Source of the DNA: Lachnospiraceae bacterium
GTDB taxonomy: Bacteria; Bacillota; Clostridia; Lachnospirales; Lachnospiraceae
Reading direction: 5' to 3'
Assembly: GCA_015057375.1 (NCBI GenBank)
Contig: SVEM01000013.1
Span: 1 to 46,825, forward strand
Length of the DNA stretch: 46,825 nucleotides
The translations under genes were made by a program, and so were the position numbers. This document shows positions 8,227 through 17,000 of this stretch, one piece after another (the first letter of the stretch is position 1; the number at the start of each line of letters is the position of its first letter). Below the pieces are notes generated by a model that was not told the origin of the DNA, made no database searches, and saw only the letters and a program-made list of their open reading frames with translations.

Positions 8227-9252
8227 ATGGATAATAAAGCTATGGACTGGTCTAATCTTGATTTTGGATACAGAAAGACTAATCAGAGATATGTTTCTAA
8301 TTATAAAGGCGGAGCCTGGGATGACGGATATATGACAGAGGACGACACAATTACTATGAGTGAGTGTGCCGGTGTTCTTCAGTATGCACAGACTGTATTT
8401 GAAGGTATGAAGGCATATACTACTGAGGATGGAAGAATAGTAACTTTCAGACCTGACCTTAATGCAGACAGAATGATTGATTCAGCTAAGCGTCTTGAGA
8501 TGCCTGTTTTTCCAAAGGACAGATTTATTGATGCTATAGAAAAGGTTGTTAGTGCAAATAAGGATTTTGTTCCACCATACGGTTCAGGAGCAACATTATA
8601 TATTCGTCCTTATATGTTTGGTATTTCACCGGTTATCGGTGTTAAGCCTGCTGAGGATTATCAGTTCAGAGTATTTACAACACCAGTAGGACCATACTTC
8701 AAGGGCGGCGCTAAGCCTATCACTATTAAAGTTAGTGATTTTGACAGAGCAGCTCCTAACGGAACAGGTAACATTAAAGCCGGACTTAACTATGCAATGA
8801 GTCTTCATGCAATAGTAACTGCACATAAAGAGGGTTATGATGAGAATATGTATCTTGATCCTCAGACACGCTCAAAGGTTGAAGAGACAGGCGGAGCCAA
8901 CTTCTTATTTGTAACAAAAGACAATGAAATTGTAACTCCTCAGTCTGACAGTATTCTTCCTTCTATTACAAGAAGATCTCTTGTTCAGGTTGCAAGGGAT
9001 TATCTTGGACTTAAAGTAACAGAGAGACCTATTGATATTTCAGAACTTTCTGATTTTGCTGAGTGTGGTTTGTGTGGTACAGCTGCAGTTATTTCACCTG
9101 TAGGTAAAGTTGTTGACCACGGCAAGGAGATTTGCTTTGCAAGCGGTATGGATGAAATGGGACCTATAACAAAGAAACTTTATGATACACTTACAGGTAT
9201 TCAGATGGGTAGAATAGAAGCTCCGGAAGGATGGATTCATGAAATTGTATAA
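8227..9252 (+). CDS. ilvE: Branched-chain amino acid aminotransferase
   Basis: PLP enzyme for the last step of leucine, isoleucine and valine synthesis (and the first step of breakdown), cytoplasmic. The 341 residues are the normal length of the class II-type BCAT. Visible features are the family opening (LDFGYRKTNQRY, then GVLQYAQTVFEGMKAY), the PLP-Schiff-base lysine in GTGNIKAGLNYA (K184), and the cofactor-contacting EETGGANFLFV. GTAAVISPVG near the C-terminus is also present. The ATG at 8227 is preferred to an upstream ATG at 8200 because TGGAGGG lies just before it. Its last codons overlap the start of the TPR lipoprotein gene by 14 nt, implying co-translation. Confidence 0.95.
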   Translation: MDNKAMDWSNLDFGYRKTNQRYVSNYKGGAWDDGYMTEDDTITMSECAGVLQYAQTVFEGMKAYTTEDGRIVTFRPDLNADRMIDSAKRLEMPVFPKDRFIDAIEKVVSANKDFVPPYGSGATLYIRPYMFGISPVIGVKPAEDYQFRVFTTPVGPYFKGGAKPITIKVSDFDRAAPNGTGNIKAGLNYAMSLHAIVTAHKEGYDENMYLDPQTRSKVEETGGANFLFVTKDNEIVTPQSDSILPSITRRSLVQVARDYLGLKVTERPIDISELSDFAECGLCGTAAVISPVGKVVDHGKEICFASGMDEMGPITKKLYDTLTGIQMGRIEAPEGWIHEIV

Positions 9253-10444
9253 TGTTGTAAAAACATTTTTAATATGCTTTTTCATCTGCCTTTTCGTCGG
9301 TTGTGGCGGGAAGGCAGACAGTTATTATGAGGAAGCTGTTACGTTATATTCGCAGGGAGATTACGAGAAAGCGACAGAGCTTTTTGAAAAGGCTATCGAG
9401 TCAAACCCTGATAAAGCGGAATACTATATTGATTATGGTATTACGCTTATTAGTTTGGGAAGATATGATGAGGCACGTGTTAAGCTTCAGTCGATAATGC
9501 GTGATACTGACAGCAAGATAGTTCGTGAGAATAATAAGAAAGCATATCGTGGAATTGCGTTATCATATTATTCATCGGGAGAATATGATCAGGCTAAGGC
9601 TTATTTCGAACTTGCGCTCGGAATAAAGGAGCTTGAGTCATATGATAAGGATATTAAAGCATATCTTGCAGAGTGTCTGATGCATCTTCAGAAATACGAT
9701 GAATCTTTGGATTGTTGGAATTCGATTATAGAAGAAAATGATGAGGCTGAGTATTATCTTGGTCGTGCAAGTCTGCATTCGCTCATGGGTAATGCTGATT
9801 TGGCGATAGCAGATTATAATAACTGTATATCAGAGGATAAACACCTCTACGGTGCGTATCTTGCATTGTATAATACTCAAATAGATGCGGGATATGCTGA
9901 TGCTGCTGCAGAAACTATTACAACTGCAATGGAAATTATAAAGGATAAGAAATCAGAAGAATCATTTGACTATTATATATTTAATTATTATTACCTTAAA
10001 AACAGTAAGGAGACAGGAACTGATACGCTTGCAGAAGGGTTTTCTTCATTTTATGATGAAGGAGAACTTACGGCAGGGTATTATCTCGGACGAATTGCTG
10101 AAGATGCCGGAGATTACCAAAAAGCGTATGAATATTATACAAAATATGCCGCTGAATGTTCAGGAGAAATCGGAGCTGATTTCTGTAATCAGTATGCAGA
10201 GTGTCTTGCCCAGCTTGAAAAATATGACGAGGCACTTGAGTGGATTACAAAAGGCTGCAGTATGGCCGGCGGAACCGCAAAGAAGAAGCTTTTATTTAAC
10301 GAAGTAATAATATATGAGAAAAACGGTAAATATGATATTGCGGAAGAAAAAGCAGCACATTATCTTGAAATATATAATGATGAGCTTATGGCCAAAGAAT
10401 ATGAGTTTATAAAGACAAGAATTAAACCGAAGAACGAAAACTGA
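9239..10444 (+). CDS. TPR-repeat lipoprotein
   Basis: A 401-residue probable membrane-attached protein. It begins with a basic/hydrophobic signal segment ending in LFVGC, with Cys22 as the likely lipidated residue (the -3 Phe is slightly off consensus). The rest consists of tetratricopeptide repeats, with recurring patterns such as YSQGDYEKATELFEKAI, LGRYDEARVKL and SGEYDQAKAYFELAL. DLAIADYNNCI, AGDYQKAYEYYTKYA and LEKYDEALEWI follow, giving about eight to nine units. TPR arrays bind other proteins, and no catalytic domain is visible. The start lies inside the end of ilvE, with AAGGATGG as ribosome-binding site. hflX follows 18 nt downstream. The function is unknown, and the link to ilvE is probably transcriptional only. 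Confidence 0.85.
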   Translation: MKLYNVVKTFLICFFICLFVGCGGKADSYYEEAVTLYSQGDYEKATELFEKAIESNPDKAEYYIDYGITLISLGRYDEARVKLQSIMRDTDSKIVRENNKKAYRGIALSYYSSGEYDQAKAYFELALGIKELESYDKDIKAYLAECLMHLQKYDESLDCWNSIIEENDEAEYYLGRASLHSLMGNADLAIADYNNCISEDKHLYGAYLALYNTQIDAGYADAAAETITTAMEIIKDKKSEESFDYYIFNYYYLKNSKETGTDTLAEGFSSFYDEGELTAGYYLGRIAEDAGDYQKAYEYYTKYAAECSGEIGADFCNQYAECLAQLEKYDEALEWITKGCSMAGGTAKKKLLFNEVIIYEKNGKYDIAEEKAAHYLEIYNDELMAKEYEFIKTRIKPKNEN

Positions 10445-10462
10445 CAGAGTAGGAGAATTATA

Positions 10463-11713
10463 TTGGATTTATTTGAAACAGAGGTTAAACCTGAGAAACT
10501 GCTTCTCGTTGGTGTGTCGGTAAATGATGAAGAAGATACTAAAAGATCGCTTGCTGAGCTTGCTGAATTATGTAAGACGGCAGGCGGTGTTGTATTTGAC
10601 AGTATTTATCAGAACAGAGAGCAGATTCATCCCGGAACTTATATTGGAAAAGGAAAGATAGCTGAGATAGCTGAGATTATTGAAGAGGCTGATATAGATA
10701 CGGTTGTTTGTGATGATGAGCTTAGTCCGGCACAACTTCGTAATCTTAATGATTTGCTTGGAGCAAAGGTTATAGACAGGACGATAGTTATACTCGATAT
10801 ATTTGCCATGAGAGCGCAGACAAGCGAAGGAAAGATTCAGGTTGAGCTTGCACAGCTTAAGAGCCGTGCCGCAAGACTTATCGGTCTTAGAAGTTCGCTT
10901 TCAAGACTCGGAGGCGGTATCGGAACAAGAGGACCCGGAGAAAAGAAACTTGAGATGGACAGACGTCTTATAAGAGAACGTATTTCAGTCCTTGCAAGAG
11001 AGCTTGAAAATGTAAAAAAGAACCGTGATACAACAAGAAGAAAGCGTATGGAAAGCGGAGTTCCGCTTGCGTGTATAGTAGGTTATACGAATGCAGGAAA
11101 GTCAACGCTTCTTAATACTCTTACCAATGCGGATATTCTGTCGGAGGATAAGTTATTTGCAACACTTGACCCGACGACCAGAATATACGAATTTGAAGAC
11201 GGCGGACAGGTACTTTTTACTGATACTGTAGGATTTATAAGTAAACTTCCTCACCACCTTGTAGATGCATTCAGAAGTACTTTGGAAGAGGCAAAATATG
11301 CAGATATTATTATACATGTTGTTGATTCCAGTAACCCTTATGCGGATAAGCAGATGGATGTGGTGTATAAAACACTTCATATGCTCGGGATATCAGGAAA
11401 GCCGGTTATAACCTTATATAACAAGTGTGACAGGCACGAAGATGACGGCACACTAAATCTCGGACATGACCAAAACAGTGAAGCTACAATCAGAGTATCT
11501 GCAAAAACAGGTTTTGGCTTAGACGAGTTTATGACCAAGCTGAAAGATATCATCAACAGTAGAATGGTAACGATAGAAAAGACAATTCCATACAGTGATG
11601 CTGGAAAAATTGCTGCTATCAGAAGCAAAGGCACGCTTCTTTGCGAAGAGTATAAGGAAGATGGAATATTTATTAAAGCAATGATACCATCAGACGTATA
11701 TATTGATATCTGA
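10463..11713 (+). CDS. hflX: Ribosome-associated GTPase HflX
   Basis: GTPase that binds 50S/70S ribosomes and helps split stalled or hibernating ribosomes under stress. The 416 residues carry the HflX N-terminal domain (GTYIGKGKIAEIAE, DDELSPAQLRNL) and the glycine-rich linker SRLGGGIGTRGPGEKKLE. The G domain has Walker A GYTNAGKST (from residue ~207), G3 DTVGFI and G4 NKCD. Translation starts at a TTG (10463) placed 7 nt after AGGAG, with no nearby in-frame ATG giving a better site. It is the last gene of the ilvE operon and is followed by the long hairpin at 11727-11800. Confidence 0.96.
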   Translation: MDLFETEVKPEKLLLVGVSVNDEEDTKRSLAELAELCKTAGGVVFDSIYQNREQIHPGTYIGKGKIAEIAEIIEEADIDTVVCDDELSPAQLRNLNDLLGAKVIDRTIVILDIFAMRAQTSEGKIQVELAQLKSRAARLIGLRSSLSRLGGGIGTRGPGEKKLEMDRRLIRERISVLARELENVKKNRDTTRRKRMESGVPLACIVGYTNAGKSTLLNTLTNADILSEDKLFATLDPTTRIYEFEDGGQVLFTDTVGFISKLPHHLVDAFRSTLEEAKYADIIIHVVDSSNPYADKQMDVVYKTLHMLGISGKPVITLYNKCDRHEDDGTLNLGHDQNSEATIRVSAKTGFGLDEFMTKLKDIINSRMVTIEKTIPYSDAGKIAAIRSKGTLLCEEYKEDGIFIKAMIPSDVYIDI

Positions 11714-11726
11714 TATGTGTATATGT

Positions 11727-11800
11727 CGGCACTTTTTTTCATATATTATTTCCATAATAATTAATTGGGTATAATTTATGAAAAAGAGTGCCGTTTTTTT
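11727..11800 (+). terminator. Rho-independent terminator reaching into the next gene's start
   Basis: The left arm 11727-11740 (CGGCACTTTTTTTC) pairs over 14 positions with the right arm 11780-11793 (GAAAAAGAGTGCCG), with a single G:U. The right arm is followed directly by seven Ts (11794-11800). The 39-nt loop contains the ATG of the deacetylase up to its second base. The shape is a textbook intrinsic terminator for hflX, or an attenuator for the downstream gene. Confidence 0.65.
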
Positions 11801-12515
11801 ATTATTTATGTTTATTTCTGTTATATCTTATGTTTGTTTTTCTCAAAAAGGTGAATTGGCAAATGAAGTATCAGGGAAAGAATCAGATGAAGAAAAGGTT
11901 GTTTATCTTACATTTGATGACGGACCAAGTAAAAACACCGAGAAAATTCTTGATATTTTAAAGAAAAATGATGTTCGAGCAACATTTTTTCTTATTGGAA
12001 ACCAGGTAAATGATAACACAAGTGATGTAGTAAAAAGAATGATAAAAGAGGGACATCAGATAGGTGTGCATACATATTCGCATGATGCTAAAAAAATATA
12101 TAAGGATGACAAGGCGTATTATAACGATATATTAAAGGCTGAACGGGTGATTATTGAGAATACCGGTGTTGTGCCTTTAGTTTATCGTTTTCCGTGGGGA
12201 AGCAATAACTGTTATGTGATGAAATTCCGAAATAAGGTAATTAAAAGATTAAAGAAAATCGGACTTGAATTTTGTGACTGGAATGTAAGCGGAGAAGATT
12301 CTGTGGGAAGTCCTACAGTACAGACAATTATAAAAAACATAAAAAACGGTTATAACAGGTATAACGAACCGGTAGTTTTGTTGCATGATTCGGCATCTAA
12401 CAAGGCGACTGTGGAAGCGTTGCCGCGTATTATAAAAATGTACAGGGAAGCGGGATATTCATTCGGAACTGTAAGTGAGAGAAGCCGTATTTATCAGTGG
12501 AGAGTAACTAAATAA
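11778..12515 (+). CDS. NodB-family polysaccharide (peptidoglycan) deacetylase
   Basis: A 245-residue membrane-anchored or secreted metal-dependent N-deacetylase of carbohydrate esterase family 4. The N-terminal hydrophobic segment (residues ~5-21) is followed by the NodB domain. Motif 1 is TFDDGP (D47/D48), motif 2 is HTYSH (metal-binding H98 and H102), motif 3 is RFPWG, motif 4 is DWNVSGED and motif 5 is LLHD. All five are intact, so it should be active, most likely on peptidoglycan (PdaA/PgdA-like). Sequence alone does not separate the vegetative wall from spore cortex. The start codon is embedded in the hflX terminator hairpin, and only a weak GGG lies upstream. TATAAT at 11770 is too close to the ATG to give a normal leader. 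The SpoIID-like gene follows 54 bp downstream. Confidence 0.92.
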   Translation: MKKSAVFLLFMFISVISYVCFSQKGELANEVSGKESDEEKVVYLTFDDGPSKNTEKILDILKKNDVRATFFLIGNQVNDNTSDVVKRMIKEGHQIGVHTYSHDAKKIYKDDKAYYNDILKAERVIIENTGVVPLVYRFPWGSNNCYVMKFRNKVIKRLKKIGLEFCDWNVSGEDSVGSPTVQTIIKNIKNGYNRYNEPVVLLHDSASNKATVEALPRIIKMYREAGYSFGTVSERSRIYQWRVTK

Positions 12516-12569
12516 CAGCTATTGCATATATTATGACATAGTGCTAATAATAAGGAGTTTTAAGGTCGT

Positions 12570-13802
12570 ATGGCATTGGGGAATCTTCGTGTAAATGTTA
12601 CTTCAGAAATCGGAAATAAACCTTTAGAAGGAGCTGTGATTCGTGTTGTCAGTCCGGATGAACCGAATCGTGTAATTGAGCAGACAACAACGGATTCAAG
12701 TGGAAAAACACAGGATATTGAACTTTCTGCACCTCCGCTTGAGTATTCTATTGAGCCGGGTGCAAATAAACCATATTCGGAGTATACGATATACATTGAT
12801 GCAGAAGGATATATACCTGTTGAAATAAGTGGCGCAGAGATTTTATCGGGAGAAACCGCGATACAAAACAAGAAACTTCTGCCGATAGAGCCTAATAATG
12901 AAGAAGGTACAGAATTATTTGTAATACCTGATCATACCTTGTGGGGAGATTATCCTCCTAAAATAGAAGAACCTGAAATTCAGCCGGTTAATGAATCCGG
13001 AGAAATTGTACTTAGCAGGGTTGTCATACCTGAATATGTTGTTGTACATGATGGTCCGCCGAACGATTCATCTGCTGAAAATTACTATGTTCCATATAAG
13101 GATTATATTAAAAATGTTGCAAGCAGTGAGATATATGCCACATGGACTTATGAAACAATAGTTGCCAATATACTTGCAATACAGTCATTTACATTAAACA
13201 GGGTATATACTGAATTTTATAGAAACAGAGGTTATGATTTTACGATAACTTCATCGACGGCTTATGACCATAAATGGATACCGGGCCGAAATATATTTCA
13301 AAGCATTTCAGAAGTTGTTGACAGTATTTTTTCAAACTTTCTGTCAAGACCGGGTGTAACACAGCCGATACTTACGCAGTATTGCGACGGAAGAAGGGTT
13401 ACATGTCCGGGGCTTATGTCACAATGGGGTTCACAGTCGCTTGGTGAGCAAGGTTATTCTGCAATTGAGATAATCAATTACTATTACGGAGATTCCATGT
13501 ATATAAACAGTACAGAGGTTATATCAGGTATTCCTTCATCATGGCCGGGCTTTAATCTTGATATTGGAAGTGCCGGAGAAAAAGTGAGACAGATGCAAAC
13601 ACAGCTTAATGTTATTTCAGATGGTTATCCTCTTATACCCAAAATAACTGCAGACGGAATATATGGTCCGGCAACGGCAGAAGCAGTAAGAGTATTTCAA
13701 GATGTATTTGACCTTCCGGAAACAGGGGTTGTGGATTTTCCGACCTGGTATAAAATATCCGAAATATATGTAGGTGTAAGCAGAATAGCAGAATATGTAT
13801 AA
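12570..13802 (+). CDS. SpoIID-like domain protein with peptidoglycan-binding domain
   Basis: A 410-residue protein without any signal peptide. Residues 1-110 look like a carboxypeptidase-regulatory/Ig-like beta domain (PLEGAVIRVV, TTDSSGKTQDIELSAPP). Residues ~165-320 resemble the SpoIID family of lytic transglycosylases and amidase enhancers. VPYKDYIKNVASSEI aligns with the catalytic-Glu region, and GLMSQWGSQSLGEQGYSAIE followed by INYYYG is the SpoIID C-terminal signature. Residues ~335-400 are a PG_binding_1 domain (GSAGEKVRQMQTQLN, DGIYGPATAEAVRVFQ). Related clostridial proteins are annotated as spore-cortex-lytic or peptidoglycan-binding. Lack of a signal suggests mother-cell or spore-coat localisation, which is inference. 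The ribosome-binding site TAAGGAG precedes the ATG at 12570. It sits next to a NodB deacetylase. Confidence 0.8.
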   Translation: MALGNLRVNVTSEIGNKPLEGAVIRVVSPDEPNRVIEQTTTDSSGKTQDIELSAPPLEYSIEPGANKPYSEYTIYIDAEGYIPVEISGAEILSGETAIQNKKLLPIEPNNEEGTELFVIPDHTLWGDYPPKIEEPEIQPVNESGEIVLSRVVIPEYVVVHDGPPNDSSAENYYVPYKDYIKNVASSEIYATWTYETIVANILAIQSFTLNRVYTEFYRNRGYDFTITSSTAYDHKWIPGRNIFQSISEVVDSIFSNFLSRPGVTQPILTQYCDGRRVTCPGLMSQWGSQSLGEQGYSAIEIINYYYGDSMYINSTEVISGIPSSWPGFNLDIGSAGEKVRQMQTQLNVISDGYPLIPKITADGIYGPATAEAVRVFQDVFDLPETGVVDFPTWYKISEIYVGVSRIAEYV

Positions 13803-13820
13803 AAAACGACATGTAATATA

Positions 13821-13857
13821 TCCGGTATAAGTCAATTTTACATGACTTTATACCGGA
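13821..13857. terminator. Hairpin terminator after the SpoIID-like gene
   Basis: TCCGGTATAAGTCA (13821-13834) pairs with TGACTTTATACCGGA (13843-13857) with a one-base bulge and an 8-nt loop. The stem is long, and GTTTTC follows. The loop-proximal AAGTC/GACTT matches the hairpins at 1997 and 44758. Confidence 0.7.
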
Positions 13858-13911
13858 TGTTTTCAAATAATTAATTTATAAATAAATTTATCTTAAATGT
13901 CTTTAGTTCTC

Positions 13912-13939
13912 TTGTTTTCCATATATCTCGTGTTATAAT
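13912..13939 (+). promoter_or_regulatory. Extended -10 promoter for the RND-aroA-argS operon
   Basis: TTGTTT (13912-13917), 16-nt spacer, TATAAT (13934-13939), preceded by TG at 13931-13932, giving a TGnTATAAT extended -10. Transcription would start near 13946 and leave a leader of about 115 nt before the RND start codon. The leader contains a small GGGTG/CACCC hairpin at 13999-14014. Confidence 0.65.
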
Positions 13940-14060
13940 AATAAATTAAGTCTAATGAAAAGAATTTCTTAATAAAGAAGATATTATGAATTATACAAGG
14001 GTGTACCGGCACCCCGGATTGTTAATATATTTTGGCAAGGATAATAAGGAGGCTATTAAT

Positions 14061-17000
14061 TTGATTAAATCCAGTGTTAAAAAACCATATCTTACAGTAG
14101 TTGCTGTTATTGTAATTCTCGTGCTTGGATTTGTAAGTCTGTCAAAAATGAAAACAGATCTTCTTCCGAATATGAGTATGCCATATCTTATGATTATAAC
14201 TACAGAACCCGGTGCAAGTCCGCAGAAGGTTGAGGAAGATGTTACAAGACCTATTGAAAGTGCGGTCGGAACATTAAGCGGAGTTAAAAACATCATTAGT
14301 AATTCAGCTGAGAATTACAGTCTTGTCATGCTTGAATATGAAAGCGGAACAAATATGGATTCGGCAATGGTTAAGATATCGTCTGCCCTTAATATGCTTT
14401 CACTTCCTGAGATGTGCGGAACTCCTAATGTTTTGGAAATCAGCATGGATATGATGGCTACTGTTTATGCGACCGTAAGCTATGAAGGAAAAGATATAAT
14501 TAATCTTACTGAATTTGCTGACGATACTGTTGTACCTTATTTTGAGAGAAAAGAAGGTATTGCCAATATAACCGAAATAGGTGCGGTTACTCAGTCTATG
14601 GAAATCAGACTTGATGAAGATAAGATTGAAGCACTGAATGATAAAATCCTTGAGTATACAAATGATAAACTTGCTGATGCAGGTAAAGATATTACAAAAG
14701 CAAAAGATAAGTTAAATGATGCACAGAGCCAGCTTGATAAAAGTGAATCAACACTTGCAAATCAGCAGAATGATACTAATGCCCAGCTTACGGAGGCACT
14801 TTCTAAGCTTGATGATGCAAAGGCAGCAAAGGCTGCTTATGAAGCTACACTTCAGAGTCTTAATGCACAGAAAGCTGCGCTTGAAGCTGAGAAGAAAGCA
14901 TATGAAGATAATAAAATAAATGACACATATCAAATGCTTGACGGTATGTTAAAAGGGTTATCAGGAACACTTTCACAGTCGGCAAACGCCGCCGGAAAAA
15001 AAGTTATTTCAGGCATTGAAGAGGCTGTATCTGATAAAGCAGGTTTTGAAGCATATATAAATTGGATTAAGAGTATCGGTTATGGAGAGCAGGTAAAAAC
15101 GCTTACTTATGATTCGTTAAAAAGTGTATATGATATTGTTAATGTCAGAATACCTCAGATAGATACTGAGCTTGCAAATCTTGCCGTAAAAATCAAGGCA
15201 TCAGAAGCAATTAACAATCAGCTTGCTGAACAGATGAAGGATCTTGATAAAAATTATAAAGATGCTTTATCGGGAGCACTTTCTGCAACATCAGGTTTTG
15301 GTCAGGCAGGAGCGCAGATATCATCAGGAAAAACAGGAATTGATGATGCTAAAAAGGAACTGGATACTGCTGAGAAAACATTGAAAAAATCAAAGAAAGC
15401 AGCAAGAGAAAATGCTAATCTTGACATGTTGTTAAGCCTTGACGCACTTTCAGGACTTATTTATGCACAGAACTTTGAAATGCCGGCAGGATATATAGAT
15501 GATAAAGAAGATAATCAGTGGCTTCTTAAGGTCGGAGAAGAGTATGACAGCAAAGAAGCTGTTGAAGACATGGTTCTTTGTAAAGTGCCGGGTATAGGTA
15601 AGGTTAAAGTAAGTGATGTGGCTGATATAACCATTATCGATGATTCAAAAGACAGTTATGCAAGATATAATGGGGATGCCGCGATTATTCTTGCTATATA
15701 TAAAGCAAGTACGGCTAACACCAGTGATGTGTCTAAAAATTGTAAGGAAGCAATAGAAGAGCTTGAAACGAAATATCAGGGACTTAAAATAGTGCCTTTC
15801 AATGACCAGTCAGATTATATTTCCATGTTCCTTGAAAGCGTTCTTTACAGTATGCTTATCGGTGCAATACTTGCGATTATAGTACTGGTATTATTCTTAA
15901 AAAGTGTAAGACCTACTATTGTTGTTGCATTCAGTATTCCGTTCTCAATATTATTTGCAATAATACTTATGTATTTTTCAGGTATAAATATTAACGTAAT
16001 GTCACTTGCCGGACTTGGTCTTGCAATTGGTATGCTTGTAGATAACTCTATAGTAGTTATTGAGAACATATTCAGATTGAGAAATAAAGGAGTTGAACCT
16101 GCAAGAGCAGCTGTCTGGGGTACAAAGCAGGTAGCATCAGCTATTATTTCATCAACATTGACTACAATATTTGTATTTATTCCTATGATATTTACATCCG
16201 GAATGATAAAGGATCTTGTAATTCCATTTGCACTTACGATAACATATGCACTTACTGCATCGCTTATTGTGGCACTTACTTTAGTACCTACTTTTGGTTC
16301 GGTTATGCTTAAGAAGATTAAACCTAAAAAGCAGCCTTTCCTTGAAAAAGTGCTTAGCATATACGGAAAGATTCTTTCATGGTGCCTGAGATTTAAGGTT
16401 GTTCCTCTATTAGTTGCCGGAGCTCTTCTCGTATTCAGTATAGTAGGAGTATTCAGAATGGGTATTGTAATGATGCCTGACATGTCTGCCGAAACATTCA
16501 GTGTAACCCTTAATATGCCTGAAGATACCCCAAATGATAAGGCTGTGGAAATTGCTGATGAAGCACTTTCTAATATATTATCCGTAGAGGCTGTGAAGGA
16601 TGTTGCAGTAATGGATAATGTCGGTATGGCCAATATGCTTGTTGGAGGAATCGCACAGGGTGGAGAATCCTCATTTGACAGCATTATGATGTATATTACA
16701 CCTGAGGAATATGTTAATACCGTAAAAGAGTTTGATGAATTTACTGAGAATATAAAAGAAGTAACAAAAGACACACCATGTGAAGTTATTGTCGGAATGG
16801 AGGAGTCAATGTCCTCTATTATGTCTACTGGAATTTCGGTAAATATATATGGTGAAGATGATGAGATACTCAATGATATAGGTAAAGATATCATGGGAAT
16901 CCTCGAAAGCACAGAAGGAATAACTAATGTGAGTGACGGTGCAGAAGATAATGAGCCTGCCCTTCATCTTACTATTGATAAAGACAAGGCGGCAAAATGC

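Noticed and set aside
11770-11775. TATAAT as the -10 box of the deacetylase gene
   Set aside because: It lies only 2 nt before the ATG and lacks a -35 match at 17 nt, so a normal leader could not form; a leaderless mRNA cannot be fully excluded.
13986-14060. RND start at the ATG 25 codons upstream
   Set aside because: It would add a hydrophilic tail before the first TM helix and has a poor ribosome-binding site, while TTG 14061 has AGGAGG at 8 nt.
15845-16912. 355-codon open frame antisense to the RND transporter
   Set aside because: Codon bias of the sense gene creates long antisense frames; the product has no recognisable motif, and the sense gene is certain.
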